Shown here piece by piece: positions 1 to 8,071 of a DNA stretch of 64,000 bases (positions within the stretch are counted from its first letter, which is position 1; every line of letters starts with the position of its first letter). The notes beneath the pieces were generated by a model. That model saw only the letters and a list, made by a program, of their open reading frames with translations, had not been told where the DNA came from and made no database searches. The position numbers and the translations under genes are program-made. Origin of the DNA: Clostridia bacterium (GTDB lineage Bacteria > Bacillota > Clostridia > Peptostreptococcales > Anaerovoracaceae); assembly GCA_910575405.1 (NCBI GenBank), contig CAJTER010000014.1:1-64000 (forward strand). The letters run 5' to 3'.

Positions 1-1
1 G

Positions 2-100
2 TACTGCCGCCTCTATAACATCATGATGCTCCAACATCTTGATGCATGGGATTTGCCTTATGAATCCGCCCTGAGAAAGTTGATTCTGAAAACGGCATAA
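2..100 (+). CDS. C-terminal end of an unidentified protein (partial)
   Basis: An open frame enters from the left edge and gives 32 residues ending LRKLILKTA before TAA. I do not recognise the family. It ends just before the gap that precedes the serine recombinase, which is where the outer boundary of a recombinase-driven element is often found, so it could be the flanking host gene. That is inference; the fragment is too short to prove coding. The following 140 bases show no gene. Confidence 0.3.
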   Translation, partial: YCRLYNIMMLQHLDAWDLPYESALRKLILKTA

Positions 101-244
101 TCCTATGGGTATTATACACCTTTTTAAGGCATAGCGACAGTTATGTCTGTTTCTCATGTTTATTTTTATTCATTTCAGATAATATTCACTTTTCAATGTC
201 CACTGCCAACTGTGCTGACTATAATCACTCAGGATTCCGAGAGA

Positions 245-1360
245 TTATTGTATAATTTGTTCTAACACAATAGGCTCGATCACATCCACCGGGGCTCCAT
301 GGTTTGGGCATCGATGTCCGCATGCCTCCTGATACCAGCATGATTTTATATACTCTCTCCCCTTCTTCATATAAAAGCTATGATTATGACCGCACCGGCC
401 GCATTGTATCAGTCCTGAAAAGACGTACACATGCTGCCTTGCTCTAGTTCCCATCTGGCGTCTTTCCTGAAGAAGTTTTACAATGGTGTCATGTTCTTCC
501 TGTCATTTTACTGCTTCATGACAGTTTTCCACAATCACCCACTCACTTCTCGGCAGTTTCCTGACCGGCTTTGCCCCGGGCTTTCGCTTCCGATGCCCAT
601 CGCCTTCTGTCTTATTGCTTATAATTTTCCCCAGACCCGTTTCATCGATCAGGATTCGGTAGATCGATTCTGCATGCCAGATATATCCCTTCGGGGTTCT
701 GAGCCCTCTGTTATTTGCAATGGTTGCAATTTCTCTGGGTGACTTATTGTTAAGCGCCAGCTCAACAAACTCCCGATAAATAAGGTATCGCTCCGGATGC
801 ACAACCAGTCCCTTTTTATTGAATTTGTCCTGATACTGCTGATACACATAGGGAAACGGCGGTGTTCCATTGGTCCAGTCTCCCCGCAGTGCGCCGATCT
901 TCTTTCCCTGGCGCAGCCGCTTGGTTATCATTTTTAATTCCTGGCGGGCGCAGAGCCCTTTAAAATCTGCATAGGTATCGTCTAAATCATCATTGAGGTT
1001 ATAAATTTTTTCCGGTGTAATGATTAAGGTGTCCGATTTTTGGAAGGCTTTTTTTATACGGTCCTGCTCCCCCAGGTCTCCCCGCCCCAGTCTGTCGTAG
1101 TCAACTACTAAGACGGCATCATAATATTCATCCTCCACTTCTCTGAGCAGTTGTGTCATTTTGGGCCGCAGCTCGATGCTGTCTGAGGTCCCGACTTCTA
1201 AATATTCGACATACTTCCACCCATGGACCTTACACAGCCGCTCTAATGTCATTCTGTGTTTTTCCAGATCTTCTGTGCTTTCTGCACGGGATTTTCGTAT
1301 ATAATTTGCCACGAATTTAATATCTGGAAGGTGAAAGGGATCGTATCGGTCCGTAGACAT
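245..1360 (-). pseudogene. large serine recombinase, interrupted by an in-frame TGA
   Basis: Site-specific DNA integrase of the serine recombinase family, which cuts and religates att sites through a 5' phosphoserine. The N-terminal resolvase domain has the catalytic YIRKSRAES motif (Ser about residue 24) and DRLGRGD (about 110); a recombinase domain follows with GTPPFPYVY. After residue 285 an in-frame TGA (503-505) stops translation, but the same frame continues with QEEHDTIVKLLQERR and the zinc-ribbon CGRCG...C...C typical of the family. After the zinc ribbon the frame ends at TAA, so the usual C-terminal coiled-coil region is also missing (372 codons against about 450-550). The start ATG has GAGGGGGCGG upstream. 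Probably an inactive integrase of an old element. Confidence 0.85.
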
Positions 1361-1373
1361 TTTACCGCCCCCT

Positions 1374-1484
1374 CTATTTTAATACTGACTCACAGTCATA
1401 TTCAAATATTAAGGCTCTGCAAAAGTAACTCTCACCACTCCACTTAACGGCTTCAACTATTAAAGGTTTTCTTTTATACTTCAT
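1374..1484 (-). CDS. tiny phage-type protein, probably truncated
   Basis: Thirty-six codons starting MKYKRKPLIVEAVKW with a GGGGGG ribosome site seven bases upstream. The opening resembles the common phage and prophage small-protein start KYRKKPVVIEA, which normally belongs to proteins about twice this length. It ends just upstream of the recombinase ribosome site and would be co-transcribed with it. Function unknown. Confidence 0.5.
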   Translation of the reverse strand: MKYKRKPLIVEAVKWSGESYFCRALIFEYDCESVLK

Positions 1485-1556
1485 TTTGTTTCCCCCCGTT
1501 TCTCAAATTCTACAGTCATTCTTTCATTCACTGCTTGTAATTACGAAATGGACTTG

Positions 1557-1586
1557 TTGAATATCCGTTAAATCCTATGTTATAAT
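1557..1586 (+). promoter_or_regulatory. promoter of the CI-like repressor
   Basis: TTGAAT and TATAAT separated by 18 bases, about 100 bases before the repressor start and reading towards it. The long AT-rich leader between them has no other gene. Confidence 0.6.
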
Positions 1587-1682
1587 AGTGTTGTATTTAG
1601 GGTTTTATTATATATCCAAAATAATATATTTTCAAGCTTTATTATTTATTTTTATGTATTTACTGTTATTATGAGGTGCTAC

Positions 1683-2036
1683 ATGGATACTTTTGGTAAG
1701 CGACTATTATATATTCGGAAACAGATTCTTCAGCAAAACCAGGTAACATTTGCAAAACATCTGCATATTTCTCAAGGAGCTCTCAGTGATATTGAGCATG
1801 AAAAACGCGGCCTCCCACAGGAAGCGATTATTGGTGTTTATAAATTATCCAAAGCACACAATTTTTCTTTTGATTGGTTTCTCCTTGGTGAAGGTGATAT
1901 AACGCCGCCTCCCAGGCTTTCTCCGGAAGAACAGGAGCTTTTGAGTCACTATGCACGCCTGGACAGCAGAGGGCAGCATATGTTGTACGCCACCCTCTAT
2001 CAGGAGCTGGATCGGATTGATAAAAAAGAGCCTTAA
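1683..2036 (+). CDS. Cro/CI-type helix-turn-helix repressor
   Basis: A 117-residue DNA-binding regulator. The N-terminal HTH covers roughly residues 5-65 with TFAKHLHISQGALSDIE as the recognition helix-turn-helix, followed by FDWFLLGEGD, a phrase common in clostridial phage repressors. The C-terminal 45 residues are a short acidic helix (SPEEQELLSHYARLD) and lack the LexA-type autoprotease domain. The start is the ATG after GAGGTG; an ATG 12 bases upstream lacks a ribosome site. It is transcribed away from the recombinase and converges with a small gene, their stop codons overlapping. Confidence 0.85.
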   Translation: MDTFGKRLLYIRKQILQQNQVTFAKHLHISQGALSDIEHEKRGLPQEAIIGVYKLSKAHNFSFDWFLLGEGDITPPPRLSPEEQELLSHYARLDSRGQHMLYATLYQELDRIDKKEP

Positions 2037-2164
2037 TTGTTGCTACTCCTCCGCTTTTGCACCAGCTCCAAAATTTTTTTACAGAATTCACAAAGAGCCT
2101 CTGTAGATGGTTTGTCCGCAGCAACAAATATTTCATATTTTCCTGACTTTATAGGTTGCATCAT
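2033..2164 (-). CDS. small hypothetical protein of the element remnant
   Basis: Forty-three codons, opening MMQPIKSGKYEIFVAADKP and ending in a basic RRSSNN tail, with GAGGGAAGG just before the start. An in-frame ATG six codons upstream is possible but has a poorer ribosome site. It contains a CEFC pair. It may be the last gene of a small leftward operon with the two short reading frames upstream. No family recognised. Confidence 0.45.
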   Translation of the reverse strand: MMQPIKSGKYEIFVAADKPSTEALCEFCKKILELVQKRRSSNN

Positions 2165-2212
2165 GCCTTCCCTCTTCCTCATTTTGTTTTACGTTGTGTT
2201 TCATCGCTATTT

Positions 2213-2350
2213 TCACGTTATACCAGGCTGAACGGCTGCCAGCCAGCTCCACCCACAGGGAAGTAAGAGATTCTTCTCCCTCCCCTCGGCCCATGCCCAT
2301 GGGTGCGCCGCATATTCTGCGGGAGTATCATTGTCCGGATTGCAGGTCAT
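2213..2350 (-). CDS. short reading frame coupled to its neighbour (doubtful)
   Basis: Forty-five codons with five tryptophans and CNPDNDTPAEYAAHPW near the start. Its ATG overlaps the stop of the preceding short frame as ATGA, which is what suggests translation. No family recognised and no independent ribosome site; coding status is uncertain. Confidence 0.25.
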   Translation of the reverse strand: MTCNPDNDTPAEYAAHPWAWAEGREKNLLLPCGWSWLAAVQPGIT

Positions 2351-2436
2351 GGCACAAACTTGCCAGGTTTGCTTTGCACATAGAGGAAATCGCTGCCATA
2401 TGGGTCTCGGCGCTCTATTACAACGGCTCGCTGCAT
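2347..2436 (-). CDS. short reading frame (doubtful)
   Basis: Twenty-nine codons opening MQRAVVIERRDPYGSDFLY, protein-like in composition. AAAGGA lies directly against the ATG, too close for a good ribosome site. It overlaps the next frame by ATGA. It sits between element genes and may be a small accessory gene or debris. Confidence 0.25.
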   Translation of the reverse strand: MQRAVVIERRDPYGSDFLYVQSKPGKFVP

Positions 2437-2525
2437 TCCTTTTTGTATTCAGCCCGGTTATTCAGTTGTTAAGGTACTTGTTATTTGTTCGACAGAAAGA
2501 GGATTTTTCTTTTATCTGCTTATTC

Positions 2526-2717
2526 CTATACCTTGAACTTTTGTATTGCGATAATCAGCTGCGTTTCCAAGACTCTCTTAAGATACGGTTCTACAAAAAC
2601 GTAATAGTTTCCAAAGATATCCTAGGTTCATTTTGTTGCTAATGTATTAATGTATCGCTCATAATGCTGTAAAATGATGTTGATCGCTATCGCATCACCA
2701 GCAATCGCAGCATACAT
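2526..2717 (-). pseudogene. Tn916-type helix-turn-helix protein, two internal stops
   Basis: The frame reads AAIAGDAIAINIILQHYERY, then INTLATK, TGA, one codon, TAG, then DIFGNYYVFVEPYLKR and a normal-looking end LIIAIQKFKV before TAG. This is the layout of the small HTH protein that follows the sigma-like gene in Tn916-family conjugative transposons (AxxGDxxAxNxVLxHY ... DxxGNxxxxVDExLRRRLE). Two stops in the middle of an otherwise well preserved frame mark a pseudogene. In-frame coding similarity starts a few codons before the ATG (KRSIDKAV), so the N-terminus is also uncertain. Confidence 0.7.
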
Positions 2718-2751
2718 GACCGCCTTGTCAATGCTTCGCTTCTTCCTACAA

Positions 2752-3165
2752 TTATTCCGATTTTTCAAAATCCCTGCTCCTTTCCAATTCTTTCCGCAAT
2801 AGCTCCAGTATCCGGTTCCTTTTGGCAGATACGGTTCGCCGGGGCATATCCAGTTCTTCGCTTATCTGATAATCCGAACAGCCAAGTGCATAAGAAAGAA
2901 TGATGCGAAGCTCCTGGGGCTGCAAATTCATTAAGTGTTCCCACAAATCATCATCCTTGATTTCCATTTCGTACCCATCTACCCGTAATTTTTTTACAAA
3001 GTAATCATCAAGTGTTTGCAGGTTTTCTACTTCCTCTGAAGTCCCATCAAAACTGGCTTCCCATTTCTTTCGAGATGCTTCCGTGCGATAATAGTCGATC
3101 TGCTTGTTTTTTAATACTTTCCGACAGTAGATATCAAAAAGTTCGGTGATGTCTTTTGTTTCCAT
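2752..3165 (-). CDS. Tn916-type sigma-70-like regulator
   Basis: A 137-residue protein with a C-terminal sigma region-4 HTH: LQPQELRIILSYALGCSDYQISEELDMPRRTVSAKRNRI. The N-terminal part (DYYRTEASRKKWEASFDG) is typical of the sigma-like proteins of Tn916-family elements, which act on element promoters. The start METKDI is set by AAGGAGG seven bases upstream; the longer frame reading further left has no ribosome site. The next gene downstream is the decayed HTH partner, as expected for these elements. Confidence 0.75.
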   Translation of the reverse strand: METKDITELFDIYCRKVLKNKQIDYYRTEASRKKWEASFDGTSEEVENLQTLDDYFVKKLRVDGYEMEIKDDDLWEHLMNLQPQELRIILSYALGCSDYQISEELDMPRRTVSAKRNRILELLRKELERSRDFEKSE

Positions 3166-3277
3166 AATAAGTTTGCCTCCTTGCTGATAGAAAGAATTTG
3201 AAAAATCCCCTTTCATATGGAACACGTTTGACATATGGGTTTTGGGCAATGTTTTGGGAAAAAAGTTGAAAATTTTT

Positions 3278-3306
3278 TTGATAGAGAATTTGAACTGCTG
3301 TATAAT
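3278..3306 (+). promoter_or_regulatory. strong-looking rightward promoter with no gene behind it
   Basis: TTGATA, 17-base spacer, TATAAT. It reads away from the sigma-like gene into a 130-base gap that has no convincing gene and ends in a terminator hairpin, so it is a candidate start for a short RNA. Confidence 0.55.
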
Positions 3307-3312
3307 CCGCAA

Positions 3313-3412
3313 TACGATTAAGCACACTCAACCTTTACATTTATGCTGGCAATACAAAATAAAACAGCACATCTTGAGAGCAATCTACTTTGCCAGATGT
3401 GCTGTTCTTTTC
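3313..3412 (+). ncRNA. candidate short RNA (about 100 nt)
   Basis: Bounded by the promoter just upstream and by an 11-bp terminator stem (ACAGCACATCT pairing with AGATGTGCTGT) followed by TCTTTTC. No family recognised. It could instead be only the leader and terminator of a lost gene. Confidence 0.3.
3364..3409. terminator. hairpin terminator, possibly bidirectional
   Basis: Perfect 11-bp inverted repeat with a 20-base loop, T-rich on the right side and A-rich on the left. It would serve the short rightward transcript and also the leftward transcripts. Confidence 0.55.
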
Positions 3413-3440
3413 ATTTAGATCTTCCCTTTGTTTCTAACCA

Positions 3441-4838
3441 TTACAGTTTTTTATACGTTACAGACAGGTTACCCTTAATACTCTTTGGCAGCTTCTGACC
3501 GCGGATGTAGCCGGATTTTCTGACCTTCGGCGCAAATACCTTCGTGTTTTTAGATATGCTGAAGGCTGCGCTGCCTTTTTTGTATAAGCTGTATTTGTAA
3601 CCTTTCACATAGGCCGGGGAGTTTTTTGTCCCTTTTAGAGCCACCTTGGCTTTACTTCCGGATGCGTAAATCCCCGCGCTGGTGCTCTTTGGCGCGGTAC
3701 TTTTTATGATGCCGCCTTTCAGAGTCAGGGTAGAAGTTCCATCTATCGAAATGCCTCTTGCTCCGTTTTTGCTGGTCTGAATGGTGCCACCGGATATCGT
3801 AGCTGTACAAAACCTATCATCAAGGGATGGGCAGAGCTTTAATGCTTCTCTATCCGATGCTTGAATGGTTCCGCCTTTCATCACCAATCTTCCACCATCT
3901 AAATCAACACCGGTTCCGGCAATTACTCCACCAGTCAACGTAAGTTCCTCCATATGATGGCAATCTACACCATAAACCGTTCCGCCACTCATTTTCATGG
4001 TTGTTTTAATGTCATTAAGCCTGCATTTTGAAACAGTTCCGCCCCGCATATAGACATGACTTCTACATGAAAAGTTTATGCTTTGAATGGTTCCTGCCTT
4101 GATAATGGCCTTTGTCATTTCACCACCCAGGCGCGTTGCCGTTCCGCCATTAAAGACAACGGTATTGTAATCCCCTGAGATAGCTTCTATATTGTCCATA
4201 TATGTTTCAGGAAACTGAAGTGAAACACCTCCTTTTATAACGGTATCCTTAACGCTCAGATTAACAACAGCACCTTCTCCCCGTATGGAATCCCATGGAG
4301 CTTGCATCCTTACCCCAGTCAGGTTTATATGAATACGATCCGCTGCGCTGCCTACCGCTTTGATTCCACAGGATTCCCAACCTCGGTTCTGAATTTCCGC
4401 ATTATGGATGGTTAAACTGCAACGGCCTCCGGGTGCAATGGCGCTGACCTCCGTTCCATCAGCTTCAATCGTTCCGTTCCCGTTAATCACCAGATCGGAT
4501 TCCATATTGATTGCACAATATCCAGCCTCATCGGTCTTATGAAAACGGATGGTTTTACCGTTGAGATTCAGAGTTAATGAAGCCGCCGCTTTCAAGTCAA
4601 TCCGGCTTTCCAGAACAACATCCTGCTGCAGGATTACGGTATTTTCCTCTGTTTGATGAATACCTCCAAGAGCCTGGTTCAGTTCCGCTGCAGAAGTAAC
4701 GGTCCCTCCCAGAGCCTGGATGGGAGTTTCCTCACTTTCTGCAAAGCTTGTCGCAGGAAAGAAGAGTGCAAGCAGGAGTCCGGCCGCCAGGAACACTTTT
4801 GTAAGCGGAGAAAATACTCCTGAATTTAATGTATACAT
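3441..4838 (-). CDS. secreted beta-helix repeat protein
   Basis: A 465-residue extracellular protein. It has an N-terminal signal peptide (hydrophobic VFLAAGLLLALFFPATSFA, cleavage after SFA). The body consists of short beta-helix turns with repeated TLNLNGKTI / GGTI / MSGGTV / LTGGVI motifs, as in right-handed parallel beta-helix surface proteins. The last 70 residues are basic (KSGYIRGQKLPKSIKGNLSV) and end in YKKL, possibly a wall- or polymer-binding tail. No LPXTG or lipobox is seen. AAGGAGG precedes the ATG. It lies 30 bases downstream of the protease gene on the same strand and may be co-transcribed. Substrate unknown. Confidence 0.75.
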   Translation of the reverse strand: MYTLNSGVFSPLTKVFLAAGLLLALFFPATSFAESEETPIQALGGTVTSAAELNQALGGIHQTEENTVILQQDVVLESRIDLKAAASLTLNLNGKTIRFHKTDEAGYCAINMESDLVINGNGTIEADGTEVSAIAPGGRCSLTIHNAEIQNRGWESCGIKAVGSAADRIHINLTGVRMQAPWDSIRGEGAVVNLSVKDTVIKGGVSLQFPETYMDNIEAISGDYNTVVFNGGTATRLGGEMTKAIIKAGTIQSINFSCRSHVYMRGGTVSKCRLNDIKTTMKMSGGTVYGVDCHHMEELTLTGGVIAGTGVDLDGGRLVMKGGTIQASDREALKLCPSLDDRFCTATISGGTIQTSKNGARGISIDGTSTLTLKGGIIKSTAPKSTSAGIYASGSKAKVALKGTKNSPAYVKGYKYSLYKKGSAAFSISKNTKVFAPKVRKSGYIRGQKLPKSIKGNLSVTYKKL

Positions 4839-4868
4839 TGGTTTCCTCCTTATTCATTCGTATCCGTC

Positions 4869-6962
4869 TTAATAGCTGAAATTAATACTGCCAAACCACT
4901 TCTCGATATTTGCATTTGTAATAGAGCCTGTCTTTGCTGCCTTTGCATAAGTAATCATTTTTCCAAGGTAGTAATCTCGATTTGCGGGGTATTCAACTGG
5001 TGCAAAACAGCTGACGTCTCCAAGGGCAGAGCCTCCAGAAAGGCTATCTCCGACACTATTTTTGTAGGCAATAATCGTTTTCCGAGCTGCTTTTTTTGCA
5101 TCCTCATAACGCTTTGGACAAACATTTGGATCATCAGCTTCCTTTCTGCCATTAACTTTTGTATGATCAATATTATCATTTATATTGCGTGAACGGAAGG
5201 CTGAATGTGCAAAAGTATCTGTCGCAATATGAATGGACATCCCATACAGGAAACATTTCCGCAGTTTTGTTTTCCGCGTATCACTGCCTGTATAGATAGG
5301 TGTTGCATATGTTTGCTCGATCAAGTCCCCATGTTCTGATTGTTTGGTATCTATGGCCGCTGCCCAGCTTTGACTTCCCAGTTTTGATGTACTTACGCTG
5401 CTTTTCATGTGGTTATATACCTTATCTTCGATTCCAGGGACTGTGCTTTTCGCCACTTTGCTTGCATCACCTGCATGGGATGCGATTGCCGTTGCCATAC
5501 GGTAAGCTGCAAAATAGTTATAGCTTCTGCTTCCATGCCACCAATAAAACGTCTCCTTTGAGCTATGTCCAAAGTCTTCCTGGTTAAGATCCTGATAGAC
5601 CGATCCTCTCTTTATCGCTGTTAAAGCTGTTCCGCTAATCGCAGTTCCGGAAGCAATATCTGTTACACTTCCTATATGTTCTGCACTTCCCCATTTTCCT
5701 TGCAGGGAAACCTCCTGCTCCGTATAAGTTTCCACAGGCTCGGTATTTTCTTCAATTACACACTCTTCTTTAGCCGCATCCGTATAATTCGTCTCAAACT
5801 CATCATATTGCATCTGCGCATAAGCTACATCCAGCACTCCCTTACCATACTGGTTTTCTTCTCCTATATTTTTTACCGTATTTTCCATCAGCTCCCGGAT
5901 AAATCCATTGGACTTGGTTTTATCCTTCTGCCACAAAAGGCTTGCCTCTCCAGTAGCATGAGCGGCTGCCATGCTGGTTCCATCCGCCCAGGAATGCAGG
6001 CCGAACATTCCCTCGACACTAATATCTTCTCCAGGGGCAACTACATCAATTTCATCGCCTACTGCGCTGAGTTTTGTTTTTTCTGCCTTATGATCGATAG
6101 CTCCGACTGATACAACTTCATCATAGGCTGCCGGATAGTCTACCCCTGCATTGCCGCTATTTCCTGCTGCTGCAATAACTAAAATTCCATTGGCTTCAGC
6201 ATCTTTGATTGCTTTTTGTAGAATCTGAGATTCACTGTTTGTTCCAAGACTCATATTAATGATATCCATATCGTGTTCGATACACCAGTAAATTCCGCTG
6301 AGAACCTGATTCAAATCTGCAGTGTTATCGCTGTCTAATACTCTGACAGAATACAGTTCTGCATTGGGATTAATCTTAGAAATGATGCTGGCAACAGCAG
6401 TTCCATGCCCAGTCATATCTTCCATATAAGCCGTAATTTCCTGTTCATCCTCTACCAGATTGATACTCTCTTTATATGGCACATCCGATAATCCGTCAAT
6501 CCCGGAATCCATAACAGCTACTTTTACCTTGTTCAGTCCGGCAGCGCCTTGAGATTGCGCTGCATTGATCATTTCCAGATTCCAGTTTTGCTTGACTGGT
6601 GCGGCTTCATCCAGCTCTTCATCCAGCAGCCAGAGATCAACTGCAGAAGCAGAGAAAGTCGTATTCTTTTCTACAATAATATGCGCGTCCGCCGAATCAA
6701 TCTGCTTGGCCTGCCTGTCACTCAAATCACACAGATAAAGGGATTCTTTCTGGCCATCCAAAATTTTTTCGGATGGTGCAGTTTCAATTTGTTTGACAAC
6801 ATCCTGATCTGCCTTCTCACCGACATATACAATATAGTCCGCATCTGCAGATGCTTCTGGAAGCTGAATGTCATAGGTAGGTGGTTATTCCGCAAAGACA
6901 GTACTACTTTGGAACGCTAATAAAGCAACTAAAATACCCGTGATCCATTTCTTTTTACACAT
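4869..6962 (-). pseudogene. secreted subtilisin-like protease with C-terminal helical domain; stop after signal peptide
   Basis: A complete S8 serine protease apart from one TAA. Codons 1-25 form a signal peptide (MCKKKWITG ... STVFAE); codon 26 (6885-6887) is TAA. The frame then continues through an I9-type propeptide (ADYIVYVGEKADQDVVKQ), Asp motif VAVMDSGID, His motif MTGHGTAVAS, and Ser motif DGTSMAAAHA (family norm SMAAPH). A separate C-terminal region of about 270 residues contains WWHGSRSYNYFA and GMSIHIATDTFAHSAF, resembling helical metal-binding phospholipase-like domains. AGGAGG precedes the first ATG. A TTG near 6761 might restart translation but would lack a signal peptide and most of the propeptide. 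Either a recent pseudogene or a readthrough case. Confidence 0.8.
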
Positions 6963-7000
6963 TTTTTCTCCTCCTTAATAAAGCTACAGATTCATCCATC

Positions 7001-7108
7001 TTAATAACAGCAGCTAGTCATACAACTGCCTCTATACACATAATCGCCACAATAATCCCTTCTGTTGCTATTGAAACTCTTAGACCCTCTATTGCCCCAA
7101 AATCATCT
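7001..7108 (-). pseudogene. cysteine-rich C-terminal remnant next to the IS fragment
   Basis: One frame gives NSNRRDYCGDYVYRGSCM then TSCCY and a stop, 40 bases before the protease start. It begins exactly where the transposase reading frame loses its family similarity, so it may be the end of a small secreted protein whose start was removed with the IS. Too short for identification. Confidence 0.25.
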
Positions 7109-7279
7109 TTATGCCATTTTGCTGTCTGTCTGGCATTCTTTGCTGAATTCGCTGCACCACTTGGAGATACTGGCCTTGGATACGCCATACTCTGCAGTGA
7201 TGCTTTTGTAGGTTCGTCCTTCTTCTTCATGGAGGCGGACAATCTTCTTTTTAAATTCGGGAGTGTAGTTTTGTGACAT
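7109..7279 (-). pseudogene. IS3-family transposase OrfA fragment
   Basis: Fifty-six codons opening MSQNYTPEFKKKIVRLH with the helix-turn-helix ITAEYGVSKASISKWCSEF, typical of the first reading frame of IS3/IS150-type elements. Family members continue with a leucine-zipper segment and an OrfB integrase frame; here a stop follows SKECQTDSKMA and nothing of OrfB remains. AAGGAAAGAGG lies upstream of the ATG. Confidence 0.8.
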
Positions 7280-7356
7280 TATGAGTACCTCTTTCCTTGT
7301 AATTTTTGATTATATCTCATTAGCCACTCCCGTTACAACTTTATTATAGCACTTCA
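7109..7356 (-). mobile_element. truncated IS3-family insertion sequence
   Basis: Holds the OrfA fragment and its leader. The left end is placed at TGAAGTGCTATAATAAAG because the VanZ reading frame loses its family similarity there. The right end of the IS is missing, so no terminal repeat pair or target duplication can be shown. Confidence 0.55.
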
Positions 7357-7794
7357 CCAGCACATCATCAATATCTGCTGTTCTTCCAACTAAAAAAGCT
7401 GTATCATTTCTATTAGCAAAGAAATGCCCATTCCAATCAGCCCTATTTTCCAAAAGCTCCAGTTTCGATGAAGGATCATCGGAAGAAACATTCCCATAGG
7501 AATAAATAGCAGTACATTAAGAAATAATAATCGCATATCTTCATTGACAAACGGAATCCAATTAAACGCTTTTCCTGCTGTAAAGCTCCATGAAACAATA
7601 TCTGCAATTCCCGTTATTTGCATGAGTGTAATGATATATACAACGAAACTATATTCTACAAAGCATTGCACATATTTGCCATCCATTTTTCTGCCATTCA
7701 CCAGCTTTAAAACAAGAAAAACAATTATATAGGCTACAAATCCATAGAGTATCGCTTTTGCCAGATATACGGTTCCTAAAATAAGCTTATCCAT
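7357..7794 (-). pseudogene. VanZ-family membrane protein, frameshifted and cut by an IS
   Basis: Hydrophobic protein with about four membrane segments and the VanZ core WIPFVNEDMRLLFLNVLLFIPMG ... LLIEMIQLF (given here in parts: NVLLFIPMGMFLP and LIEMIQLF). After IQLF a T6 run leads to TAG, but the expected continuation GRTADIDDVLV is present in another frame, consistent with loss of one T. Immediately after DDVLV the IS end begins. VanZ proteins of this type are linked to low-level glycopeptide resistance in some hosts, but this copy is broken twice. Confidence 0.75.
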
Positions 7795-7974
7795 TTTTTG
7801 TTCTCGTGCTCCTTCTTTTATGGGCTGGGGATCCTGAAAAAGACAGATTGTCTTCCGTTCTTACAGTTTGAAAAAATATGGCGCTTCTCAGCCTTGAAAT
7901 TGTGCATTTTTTCTGCTCAAGCAGGCATAAAAGGGCGTAGAAAATATTTGCTCTCTCAAGCCCTCTGCTGATGG

Positions 7975-8032
7975 AAAAGCCGCTGCATCGCAAGATTTTA
8001 GATTTCCGTCGTAAAAAGCAGCGGCTTTTTTT
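7975..8032. terminator. bidirectional terminator
   Basis: GCCGCTGC pairs with GCAGCGGC across a 31-base loop, followed by T7 on the right and T4 on the left. It follows the phospholipase operon on the minus strand. The rest of the 277-base gap to the vanZ remnant contains only a 68-codon frame that I could not support. Confidence 0.6.
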
Positions 8033-8071
8033 CTGTGTCGATTTTAAATGATGTGATATTTCTCCAAGGGT

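Noticed and set aside
2194-2472. 92-codon rightward frame with a CPDC pair
   Set aside because: No ribosome site and opposite to more plausible short minus-strand frames; left unassigned.
7787-7993. 68-codon minus-strand frame before vanZ
   Set aside because: Protein-like in parts (SRGLERANIFYALLCLLEQ) and its stop overlaps the vanZ ATG, but no ribosome site and it starts inside the terminator hairpin.
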